Of a DNA stretch of 64,000 bases, positions 21,214 to 30,966 are shown piece after piece. Source of the DNA: Sporothrix humicola (lineage: Eukaryota > Ascomycota > Sordariomycetes > Ophiostomatales > Ophiostomataceae); assembly GCA_021396245.1 (NCBI GenBank), contig WNYE01000091.1, forward strand, positions 62,001 to 126,000, written 5' to 3'. The notes beneath the pieces were generated by a model. It had not been told where the DNA came from. It ran no database searches and saw nothing but the letters and a program-made list of their open reading frames with translations. Numbering within the stretch: the first letter of the stretch is position 1; the number at the start of each line of letters is the position of its first letter. Both the position numbers and the translations under genes were made by a program.

Positions 21214-22770
21214 CTACCATTCACTCTCAATACCCACCATTCCAATCCCGAAAGAAAAGCCCTCGCCTTCACAGCCATCACTAGTGCTATCCGAATCAGA
21301 TGTATCATACAACCGAATCGTCTCCCTAAATGCCTGGCGCTCTGCCTGTATAGCACCCCGTGTCTGCTCCCTCAAAGCGCGCTTCAGTTCCATCTTTTCG
21401 GCTTTTGTAGGCGGTCTGGGAGGTTTGACATCCAGTGGAGAAAGCGCTTTTGCATCCCAGACGACGCCAATATGCTCCTTGTTGTGGATTTCAAGAACAA
21501 AGCGATCGAGGGTCTCCTGATCCGAAAAGCAGATCCAAGCCGCCTTGTAATTCCCCTTATAGACAATACTAACTGGGTTGTATGTTTCAAACATGTCGTG
21601 GGCAGTTCCATAGCCTCCAATCACTAATGTTAATGGTTTACTACGTTTGGTACGTATTCTTGCCGTGAAAGGAAAGTCCTCGTAGGGCTCTGGGCGGCTC
21701 GTTCTGGTCTCAGACGTCGCATGGTCAGATGTGCGGCGCATGCCATGCTGAAAGGGGTGAAGATGTCCCTTCTCATTGCTGCTGCTAGTCATCGGCCCAA
21801 TGATACAATTTCCGCCGCATGTGGTTTCCTCACAACGAATCGGTTTGCCGTTGTGATCAAAATACAGACCCCGTGTCTGTATTTTCATACGAGGTGGAAT
21901 GATGCCAGTCGCTTGGGTGAAGTGCAAAATGTGCAGCAGAACCACCAACGTGCGAATAGCATCGTTTCCCGCACGGTGAGTTTTGTTAAGACTTCTTTTG
22001 ACCAAGGGCCCGTACGGGTATCCCAGCGACTTGAGAATGCACATGAGGGTATTCGTGTGACCAATAGCCCTCTTGGTGAGCCCGGCGAGATCGCACACGG
22101 CATAGAGATGGCCAGAGTAGAGCGATAGTGGGAGCGCTGAACAGAGTATTTGGCATTCCATAGCTATCGAATATGCAACCAGTACCAACCGGATCGGTGA
22201 TTCAACCGTGACGCATCCTGGCGCCTCAGTCTCGGCCATCTCTGCGTATTCGGTGTTGAAGCGCTCATGGACGGACGCCAAGAAAGATTCCAGCTTGCCA
22301 TCAAGCTCGTTCTCGTCAAAGTACGCAGTCTTGAAGAGAGCTGTTTTCTCCTTTTCTTGGGCGAGCGGCCCACGCTCGTGCAAACGGAACGTGTAGCTCT
22401 CGATTGCAGTGTCTTGCAGGAGCGTTTTGAGGTCCAGGGAAGGAACTGGGAATGCAGCCGGGTTGTAACCAGGTCCGTTGCTCTTGGTGTCTGATTTGTC
22501 TCCATAGAGCGGCTGGCTTGATTCGACTGGTTGTCGCTTTTGCAGAACGGGCGGTGGGATAATGGCGATGCCCATCTCTGACACGTCGTAAAGCTTGTGA
22601 TGGTTCTCGCCACGCTTTTCCTTTGGAGGAGTGTAGCCTTCAAAGTCGATTCCCACATACGCAGTGTATGGCGTGTGGTTTGATACCAGCGTTTCCCAGT
22701 CTGGGTACTGGTTATTCCAAAGTGGAGCGTTGCTCCCTTCCCACTCGGGCTTGAACTTTTTGAAACTCAT
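21214..22770 (-). CDS. DEDDh (RNase H-fold) nuclease-like protein with C-terminal RRM-like segment
   Basis: Intronless, 518 residues. The N-terminal half carries the DEDDh exonuclease pattern: D42 and E44 in YVGIDFEGY (motif I), D227 in AVCDLAGL (motif II region), and H265-x4-D270 in HRAGNDAIRTL (motif III). EMGIAIIPPP matches the second strand of this fold. This resembles the fungal Gfd2/YDR514C-type DnaQ-like proteins. Residues of about 385-460 (LTLVIGGYGT.. KAAWICFSDQETLDRFV) look like an RRM-type fold, and the C-terminus is a lysine/arginine helix followed by an acidic tail. It may trim RNA or DNA; the substrate is not known. All four acidic residues and the His are present, so the nuclease could be active. 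Confidence 0.65.
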   Translation of the reverse strand: MSFKKFKPEWEGSNAPLWNNQYPDWETLVSNHTPYTAYVGIDFEGYTPPKEKRGENHHKLYDVSEMGIAIIPPPVLQKRQPVESSQPLYGDKSDTKSNGPGYNPAAFPVPSLDLKTLLQDTAIESYTFRLHERGPLAQEKEKTALFKTAYFDENELDGKLESFLASVHERFNTEYAEMAETEAPGCVTVESPIRLVLVAYSIAMECQILCSALPLSLYSGHLYAVCDLAGLTKRAIGHTNTLMCILKSLGYPYGPLVKRSLNKTHRAGNDAIRTLVVLLHILHFTQATGIIPPRMKIQTRGLYFDHNGKPIRCEETTCGGNCIIGPMTSSSNEKGHLHPFQHGMRRTSDHATSETRTSRPEPYEDFPFTARIRTKRSKPLTLVIGGYGTAHDMFETYNPVSIVYKGNYKAAWICFSDQETLDRFVLEIHNKEHIGVVWDAKALSPLDVKPPRPPTKAEKMELKRALREQTRGAIQAERQAFRETIRLYDTSDSDSTSDGCEGEGFSFGIGMVGIESEW

Positions 22771-24192
22771 GTTGGCGATGGTATCAAGATAAAGGACGAC
22801 GGGAAATTGATACTGTAGACAGTTTTCTGAAGTTCACATTGAAATAGCGAAGAATATCGTTGTCTGAGAAGGATGTGAAGAGCTGGACTTTTGTCATCGT
22901 TTCGAAGCGTGCGTTTTGTGTGCGGAGAAAATTTCGTGACGAAAAAATTTGTGTTAGGGAGAAGAACAGAATGGAAGGAGTCCAGAAAAATGGTGGGAAT
23001 GCCAGGCCCTAAATAGACGACTGAAAATATGCTTACTTATGTCTGGTGGGCACATGATGAGATGGCCCTCTGACTCTGCCGCAATTTTCCGCATCGCCGT
23101 ATTGCTAGTATCGAGGCGTCCCTAGCGCTTCATCATGACACTTTAGTAATCTCAGTAATGCACATTCCTATTATTGAGGACAGTTTAAACATTACTCCTA
23201 CTCGCTGGCATAATGAAAGTGTGTAATTGTTGTGTTTTTGGTGTATGTTGTATTTTTGCCTTTTTTTATCTTTTTTTTAGACTAAAAAACACAGCACAAA
23301 CTAATTTCTAGAAAAAGAAAAAGAAAAATCAGACGCCAAATATCAAAATTACATAAATCTGAGCTAAATTCTTTAACCCACTGGGAATCTGATCAAGGTC
23401 ATAGGTCAGTAGGATAAGGAATTATTCATGGAATAATGTATCTTAATTTTGAAGAGATTTCATGCTGAAGGACATCGCAAGACAACGCAGAGCATACGAA
23501 CTAATTCACACTACAGAGTGCAAGACAGCAGACTACCTCAGAAATTTTGCCCTACATCATTTCTTACTGCTGGTTGTACAAGTCCCGGAGCGACAAGCTG
23601 CTGCTGCTGTTTTTGGAACGATGCAAGGAGGGTGGCTCGGTCGTGGAAGTCGAATAAATAAAAGCCGGAATCACCACCGGCGTCGAGGAGGTCGACGAGA
23701 ACGAAGTCGCCGAGCTTGAGTAGCTGGACGATGATGTCGAAGTTGAGCTCGACGAGCTGTCGGAAGAACTCGACATTTTCACGATCGTTTTTGTCGATGA
23801 TTTGGATTCTGGTTGCAGATTCTGGCTGTCTCTATCGAAGCGAAGATCGTTTGCAAGCCAAGGCCTTGATGGAGAAGAATATTAAGAGATGCATGCTCCT
23901 AAATGCAGCACATTGCGTTTATATATTTTCAAAACGCGAAACTACGCAATCATGACTGTGGGGGAGGCTCGTGAGTGAATGCGTTTGGCCACTGCAAAAT
24001 GTGGCTTTGTCACGGGTCGAGTGACTTGTGTTTTGATTTTACCTCTTCTGGTAGTTTTGGGATGCTTGGTGGGGACTAACACAGGGAAGGCGCTAAGGGC
24101 TGGCCCGAAGCAGGGACGAGAGGGCGAAATGAATGCGGGTCGCTACTTGGGCCTTAATAAGTGCTAAACTCCGCCAAAATTATTTGTATCCT
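22771..24192. other. Intergenic, AT-rich
   Basis: Promoter side of the nuclease-like gene, then AT-rich DNA. It holds the low-confidence Ser-rich ORF listed separately (23564-23776) and a copy of the 14-mer TAAATGCAGCACAT at 23900-23913. Confidence 0.5.
23564..23776 (-). CDS. Possible small Ser/Thr-rich protein (70 aa)
   Basis: From the ATG at 23776 the frame gives 70 residues, more than half Ser or Thr in the first 30, then PVVIPAFIYSTSTTEPPS and a C-terminus LSLRDLYNQQ. A TATATAAA box is at plus 23928-23935 on the same strand, about 150 nt upstream. No signal peptide or known domain. The composition could be chance from a GA/TC-rich tract, so this is only a candidate. Confidence 0.3.
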   Translation of the reverse strand: MSSSSDSSSSSTSTSSSSYSSSATSFSSTSSTPVVIPAFIYSTSTTEPPSLHRSKNSSSSLSLRDLYNQQ

Positions 24193-24298
24193 GCCAGTTT
24201 GGCCGAGTGGTTAAGGCGGTGGTCTTAAGTTTCCCCTTTGGGCAATACTTAGTACACCATTATCGAGAGATTCACAGGTTCGAACCCTGTAGCTGGCA
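24193..24298 (+). tRNA. tRNA-Leu (anticodon UAA) with 25-nt intron
   Basis: Acceptor GCCAGTT pairs with AGCTGGC (one T-G pair), discriminator A73. D arm GCCGAGTGGTTAAGGC, anticodon stem GTGGT/ACCAT with loop C-T-TAA-G, intron at 24230-24254 directly after position 37, a short variable hairpin (ATC-GAGA-GAT) and T arm ACAGG-TTCGAAC-CCTGT. The long variable arm and A73 fit Leu; anticodon TAA reads TTA. The mature length is 81 nt. Confidence 0.93.
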
Positions 24299-24442
24299 AC
24301 AAATTTCTTTTTTTTGTAGACTTCATTTTTCGATCCAACAATTAGAAATTTGGAAAGAAAAATAAAATCAAAATGATTTTATCTTTTAACATTTTTTTTA
24401 TCGACCGCCAAATGAGCAAACGTGAAACACTAACCTCAAGAG

Positions 24443-24483
<41 letters not shown>

Positions 24484-24611
24484 AGGAACGAAACACAAAG
24501 GGGGAAACCGGGAGACGGTGTCAAAGGGAAAAAAAAAAAAAAATCAGGAAAAAAAANNNNNNNNNNATTTTTTTTTTTTTAAATTTTTTTTAAAAAAAAA
24601 AAAAAACAAAA

Positions 24612-24674
<63 letters not shown>

Positions 24675-24764
24675 GGAAGTTGAAAGCGCAAATCGCGAAG
24701 ACATGAATGCCTACTACGTAAATTGTGAACAAAAAAAAAAGAAGGGAAAAAATAAAGCTTTTAA
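24299..24764. repeat. Homopolymer A/T region with assembly gap
   Basis: Between two tRNA genes. A-runs of 39 (24443-24481) and 54 (24613-24666) bases plus shorter A and T runs flank 10 Ns at 24557-24566. The predicted poly-Lys/poly-Phe ORFs are artefacts. The true length and content are unknown. Confidence 0.9.
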
Positions 24765-24836
24765 CTCCGATACGGGGAATCGAACCCCGAGCTCGACGGT
24801 GAGAGCGTCGGATGTTGACCATTACACCATATCGGA
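24765..24836 (-). tRNA. tRNA-Glu (anticodon CUC)
   Basis: The minus strand folds as a 72-nt cloverleaf. Acceptor TCCGATA pairs with TATCGGA, G73. Anticodon stem CGACG/CGTCG with loop CTCTCAC (anticodon CTC), and T arm CGGGG-TTCGATT-CCCCG. The A box GGTGTAATGGTCAACAT is typical of fungal tRNA-Glu. No intron. Confidence 0.95.
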
Positions 24837-25244
24837 TGGTCTCGTATTTGATGAAAAATTTAGCGTTATCTTTGTATGTGAGGCTAGCCCCTCTAGCCAG
24901 TTCCTGTTGTAAGGACCCGGCCCGTATTATGTGTATTTGGAGATTTTGATGCTGAATACTTTGTAATTCTCGATTTGCTGAAAAGCTAAAAGGGATATGG
25001 AAAAGGACGGCGCTATCGCTATATGTGCTATTAAGCATCAAAGGGGAATAAAATTAAACGAGAAAGGAACAGCAGAGGGAGGAAAGTGCAGCGCAGTTCG
25101 CTCTTGCCAGCATAGAGATCATGGGGATAGACGGGTAAAAAAAGGGGCACAGCGCCTTCCCCTCGTTGAAGAAAAAAATAGAATTATCCACAAAGTCCTC
25201 CTACGAAATCCTTTTCTTCACCAATGAAAAACGACCCGACCAGA
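24837..25244. other. Intergenic
   Basis: About 400 bp between tRNA-Glu and the 3' end of the surface-protein gene; nothing recognised. Confidence 0.4.
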
Positions 25245-26388
25245 TCATGCCATCTCGTACCGCGACTCCGAGGCCGGCATCTCGCCCACGACAGGCTGGT
25301 GCGGCGGTGGCGGGCTGCCCGAGTACGACGTGTTGGAGTTGTCCTTGTGGCTGGCGTTGTACGGTGCATCGTACAGTTCTGACGGTGCTTGCGGCGACGT
25401 GCTGCTTGGCGGTGCCAGGCCCGAGGCTGCATAGTGCCCGCCATAGTTGGGTGCGGGTGCATAGCCGGCGGGCGCGTTGGCCATGTCGGGATAAGTACCG
25501 CCGGGACCGCCAGCGCCTCCAGCGGCAGCAGCAGCAGCAGCTTGCTCAGCCTTCTTCTTGTTGCGGTAGCGGAAGAAGAAGTAGAGACCGAGCGCGCCGG
25601 CGCCGAGGCCGAACACGATACCGAGAGAGACACCAACACCGATGGCGACCTTGGCGCTGTGGTTGAGGCCGCCCGAGTCTGCCGTGGCCGTCGTCGAGCC
25701 AGTTGGCGACGCGTTGTCGGCGCCGCTGCCCGTGGCTTTTGTGCCGGAACCTGTCGTCGAGGCACTGCTTGTGGTGGATGAGGACGACGAAGATGAAGAT
25801 GATGACGAGGAGGACGACTTGGAGGTGGATGATGGGATGACGCCAATTGTGGTCAACACAGTGGGTGTTGCTAGGAGAGTTAGCTAACATGTCACGATAC
25901 CAGACGACTCGACCGAAAGAGGGTGACAACTTACCTGCAAAGTCAATCAGCTGGTAGCCAGTGCTGCAGTTGGACACGCCCACGCCGGAACTGATGCAAT
26001 AGAACTCCGTGTCCGCGTTGGGGCACTTTGCGACGCCGTTGCCGCCCGAAACATCGTCCCGGTCCGGATCCACGCAGACACTGGGGCAGTTGCCGCTGCG
26101 CCAGGACTTGTCGGTACAGGAGCCGCGGACGTATAGACTGGCACCCGATTTCTGGATCTCTTCGCCAGTGGCCTTGCAGAGATAATACTGTGAGCTGATA
26201 CCGAAGCACGCATAGCCGGTACCACAGCACGTCGACTCGTCAGTCTCGCTGTTGCAAGGCACGTCGTTGGCGGTGCCACCGTTGGGATAGTAGCAAGTTG
26301 CGGTGGCGGATGGGAGATACTGAGAGAAGAGCAGGAGGGCGACGCCGGCAAGGAACGCCGGCGATGTTGACGATGATGTTGACCGCAT
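25245..26388 (-). CDS. Single-pass surface protein: Cys-rich ectodomain, Ser/Thr stalk, TM, cytosolic tail
   Basis: Two exons: 26388-25935 and 25870-25245 (64-nt intron, GTAAGT donor, branch GCTAAC, acceptor TAG), 359 residues. Signal peptide about 1-29 (ends PSATA). The ectodomain (30-150) has about 14 Cys, including CYYPNGG, ESTCCGTGYACFG and CPSVCVDPDRDD. A Ser/Thr-rich stalk follows, then one membrane span (AIGVGVSLGIVFGLGAGALGLYFFF) ended by basic residues RYRNKKK, and a Gly/Pro/Tyr-rich tail. The layout is that of fungal wall-stress-sensor-like or Mid2-like type I proteins, but the Cys pattern is not a clear WSC domain. Expected at the plasma membrane; function unknown. Confidence 0.85.
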
Positions 26389-28980
26389 CGTGAGTCTTGG
26401 TGAGTGCCGGATGACAAAGCGGCGTGTGTTACTAATATGTTGTGTCGGAAAGTTCCAAGAAGTAGGAGACACTCGTCTGTTTCTCACAATGGAGAGAACA
26501 GAGTCGAGATGGTCTGGCCGCGATGCGATGCCGATCTTGTGGCGGGGGATGATGGAAGACAGTCAACGAGAGACAGAAGGAAGGAAAGGGAAAATGAAAG
26601 ACAAAAAAATAAAAGAGAAAATAAGACGGGAGAGAAAGAGGGAGAGAAGAGAGATGTTTACTACAACGGCTGTGAACCGGGAACATGAGAGGCGAGTGGA
26701 CGGGTCGCGGGGCCCAATGTGCAAGCGACCTGGTAAGGCTAGGGCTTAATCCTTATTTTCTGTCTCTTCACACTGGGGGTCCAAGGGAGATGATTCTGTA
26801 GTGGTAGGAGGGCCATAGACGATATCTGCATCCTCGTCCCCGGCAATACTCGCTGTCAGCCCCCTGTTCGACGGTTTTTGTCACTGAACAATAGACAATC
26901 ATTGTCAAAACGGGCAAAGAAAAGGCGGCTCTTCCTCTGCAACGCTTCTTTCGAGGGTGCATCGAGCCACACAAAAGGGCAAAAGAAAAAAAAAAAGAAA
27001 AAAAAAGGGGGCTCTGTTTGGGGAATGATGAGACAGACTGAGAAAGCTAATAGAGTGCAGGGGTCGCTCGAAGGAACGTCTTCCATAACTCATTGTGTCA
27101 ACCCCTGCCCATTTTCAGATTTTCAGAAATTTGGACCAGGAAAAGAGGGAAAAGACGGCAACCTCGAGTGGTAAGAAAGAAAGAGAACAATGGGCATCTT
27201 TGGCCGAGTGAAGTTGCAGTCAACTTTGCAAGCATAACTTCCGGTCTTGGCGCAGTTCTCGAGCCAAAAGTTCTTGAGCCAAAATCTTTGACGTCTCAAA
27301 GACAGACCACCAGATGTGACACGCACCGCCCCAAGATGATGGAAGACCTATTTAGTCACGTATTTTTGGGGGAGGAACTGTCCCCTTACCTTCCTCCTCG
27401 CCTGCAGAATTTGAAGCGATTTAACGTTTAGCTTCTGCGGGATGGGACAAGCCTCATAGACGCCGCAACTAAGTCAAAAGGAGAACGGTCTACGAGCTAG
27501 CAGACGCATCTTTCATGACGTTCGTCAAAAGCAGCCATCTCGGAAGCGCGTCTTGCCGCTGTGGCTTGTTGGAGGCCGAGCTGGGTGTGGCCTGGACCCG
27601 AGAGCCGGGTCTTGGGATAGTTTGCGGTCACGATCTATTGGAAAACACGCTCTCTTTGAAAGCCAAACAAGCGCGGAGTTCTCCCAACTCCGGCTCGATG
27701 TCGGCCACTTTGATGGCCGCATTTTCGGCGTGGCCACGACAAGAGGCCAAAATGAAACAGAACAACGAGAGAAGACGGAGATGAGAGTCACTGCAGGATG
27801 AGATGTGTGAACTTCCTCGCAGATCTGATTCCTGAACAGTCACGAAGTTCAAAACATCAACTCGAGTCGACGAGAACAGAATCTGAGAAATTCATGGTCC
27901 TCTTGCAATATCAGCCCCCACTTTGACACCGAGCGAAGGATTCTGCAGGGGGGCTCAGGCCCAGCACAACACCAAAAAGCACCATTCTCGAGGCAGACAC
28001 ACCAAGGAAGCGTGATAAGTGGCTGGGGTTTGTGTGCTGTCTCTGGCTATCATTGGGCACCATTGTCGCGTTGCTTTTGCTGATGGCACCCACAAAGTTA
28101 ACAGTCCATCGATCGTGGCTGAGGCACAGAACAGAGAGACGATGCAAGGCCAAACTTCTTTTCGTCTGGTTGTTAAGAATAGAACAGCCAGGCTCGACAA
28201 GGAAAGGGCGACGGAAGGCACGCAAAAGGCACGAGACGACGAGAAAGACGGGATGACTGCGAATGCAGACCATGATGACAAAATAGTCACCAAAAAAACA
28301 TTCTGGCCTGCTTCTCGTCTTATGTCGACATTAAATCCGTCCACCGATACGGTGGAGCACCGCCAAGAGGGTGTACTTACAGAGAGATCTATTCTATTGC
28401 ACGGGCCTATCGAACACGATCAAATAGCGATGTGCAGCACTCAAGGAAGTGAGAAGCATTTTCACTGTGACTGCCAAGATGGGGAAAGGTGGAAGCAGGC
28501 AATCTTGATTTTTGGACTCTGGGAGAAGAAGGAACGGCAATATGGAGTGCTTATTTTGTTTCGTAGTCTCCAGAATAGGGTTCTGGCGGCTCGGCTCCCG
28601 CCTTGTGGATATTAACTACCCACCATCTCCACCAGAGAGCCTCATCGGCAATGTCTTCGGACGATAATGTCACAGCTCAGAGGTTATACGCGATATGTAG
28701 GTTGTTTCACGATCAAGTTCTTTATTAGACAAGCAGTCTTTACAAAAAGACTCGTTTTCCATATACAAAAATGAAATAGACATGTTATCCGGCATCGTTC
28801 AGTTGGTGGTGTTCGGCCGTATTTTTCATACCGCAAGCGGTTCCCGGCATGATTACAAAAAAAAGTAGACAAGAAAAAAAGACCCGGAGGAAAAAGGAAT
28901 GAGGGAAACGTAAATGAAAGAGGCAGACGAAAACACAAAAGACGGTATCACATGGTTCGACGAGCGCACTCGCACGCGCC
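26389..28980. other. Large intergenic region, 2.6 kb
   Basis: GA-rich leader (26560-26660) upstream of the surface-protein gene, a mixed A-run at 26985-27006, and sequence with ORFs on several frames that have no motifs. The longest, 28019-28615 (+), begins with GTG rather than ATG. I see no supported gene. Confidence 0.45.
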
Positions 28981-30966
28981 CTACTCCTCCTTCACCTCCT
29001 CCTCCTCCTCTTCGTCCTCCTCAACGGCCCAGTCCCGCCAGCCCTCACCGCGCACCCAGCTCACACCCTTGCGCCACGCCGGCTCGCGCACGGCGCTCGC
29101 CTGCCGCTCGTAGACGGCTCCCGCCAACAGCAGCGACGCCATAAACACGAGGACGTCGGCACCCTGCGACGCCGGCCGCCACCAGCGGCGCTTGACGCCC
29201 ACGCGCCAGACACTATCGAGGCTTGCGCGGGCCGAGTACAGGAAGAGGGCGCGGCCGTGCTTGCGCTCGACCCAGGCCCAGAAGCCGGCAATGAAGCCGC
29301 TCAAGAAGAAGCGCTGTGTGGGGAGCACGCGGCGCGGCAGCCACTGCTGGAAGAAGCAAATGGAGGCCCAGGCAGTCGAGAGTGAGCCTGTGAGGAAAGT
29401 CGCGGACCGCAGGGAGCGGGCAATGAGGCGCTGGATCGCCTGGACGGGCGCGTGGTAAACGGCGGACGCGCGGGGCAGCTGGAGCGCCGTGTAGATGACG
29501 AGGAAGAAGCGGGCGTAGGCGGGGAACGCGCGCAGCCAGTAGGTGAGATAGGTCCGGCCGCAGGACGGGTCGTCGGGGTGGAGCGTCGCACAGCTCAGCG
29601 ACTTGATGAGTGGGTGTGCCCGGCTAGTAAGGGGTGTGACAGCTGCAATGGCTGCCGCTGCCGACGCGGATGCAGCGGCCGACGCACCGGATACTGCTGG
29701 AAGTGCCATCAGCTGGCTAACGTCCTTGGTCGGGAAGAGGGCTGGCGACGAGAACGGCGGCCAGTAGGCGCGTGCAATGGCCGCCATTGCGTCCAGCACC
29801 TGATAGGGGCCGGGCCAGTTGGCAGCCATCGCCGCAGGGATGTCGGTTGGCGCTGCGTGCAGGTAGGTGTCTGTCGGCAGCGTTCTGTTAAAGATAAAGT
29901 TGCCGTACGGCATCGGGAAGCAGTCACGGTCGAAGACAGACGCATGCAGCAGCTGGCCAAAGGCGAGCGGCTGCAGCATCCACGAACCCCACCACCATGG
30001 CCGGGGACGCGGGCGGGGCACCAGCATGATGCCGCTGGCACCGGCCGTGGCGCCGGCAACGAGTTTATCAGCGCCGGACGACACAGCGCTGGCAGCAGTG
30101 CCGACGGCCGTCCGCACAGCCACGGGCACCATATCGACGCCCCAGATGGCGCCAGAGTCTTCGGCTGCGTTCCACGCAAATTCGAGAGCCCGGCAAACAG
30201 CCATAACGGCCAGGGTCATGCGGAACTGTGCGGGAGCAATGCCGAGCGCGAGACCCGCTAGAGAAGCACCTGCTGCTGGCGCGTAAGCAGAGGTGAGAGC
30301 GGCTGCTGTGCGTGGGTTGCGAACACGGAACGGCAGGGCGGCCGGGTCCAGCAGGTGGGTGCGCAGCCGTGTGAAGAATCGGAAGAGGAGGCGGTAGAGG
30401 AGGAGGATGGCGGAGAGAGAGAGGGAGAGGCGCACGGTGGGCGATTTGTGGAGGGGCTCTTTCTTTGATCTGATCTTGTTAGCAGACAGTCAAAACTGCC
30501 ACTGATAAGCATGTTTTTGCATGGCATACCTTGGTTTGCCAAACAGACGACGCTGGACAGCCTCATAGAGCTTGAGACCAGCGGCCGAGGCCATAAAGAC
30601 ACGAAGAGCATGGCGCACGGCGCGCGCATTAAAGTCGTCGGCGCCAATGATTGCGCGCTGTGAATCCGGGTCCGTGAGTTCCGGCAGCTTTTCCTTCTTG
30701 GACGGGCTCTTCGGAGGGCCGCCGCTCGTGCTGGGCCGTGGCGTGCTCGCTTTGGACGGCGGCAGCGACGAGGGGCCGTTCATGATGCGCGTGACTTGCT
30801 CGACGGTCGGAGCACGCTTGCGCACAAGCTTCGATTTCGATAAGACGTATTTGTGGAGAGCAGCGTATTCACGCGCCGAGATGGTGTAGCGGAGGGCATT
30901 GCGCAGGATCGCTTCGTTGGGCGATGCGCGGCCGGGCGCCGTCGCCCCAGAGGAGGACGACGCCAT
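28981..30966 (-). CDS. TMEM135-like membrane protein
   Basis: Two exons: 30966-30530 and 30469-28981 (60-nt intron, donor GTATGC, branch GCTAAC, acceptor CAG), 641 residues. The exon 1 end and exon 2 start join in frame as GKPR-SKKEPLHKSPTV. Residues 1-145 are soluble and start with NEAILRNALRYTISAREY. Exon 2 contains several hydrophobic segments. The block HPDDPSCGRTYLTYWLRAFP, followed by YTALQLP and a second cluster with FLTGSLSTAWASICFFQ, resembles the Cys-containing TMEM135 family (peroxisome and mitochondria associated in animals; common in filamentous fungi). The C-terminus is a run of Glu (EEDEEEEEE). The family call is from motif recall, so moderate certainty; the gene model is solid. 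Confidence 0.75.

Noticed and set aside
24373..24706. Poly-Lys and poly-Phe ORFs
   Set aside because: Created by A/T homopolymers and the N gap.
28019..28615. 198-codon plus-strand ORF with a signal-like start
   Set aside because: Starts at GTG, not ATG; hydrophobic start is short and the rest is featureless and lysine/threonine-rich by base composition.
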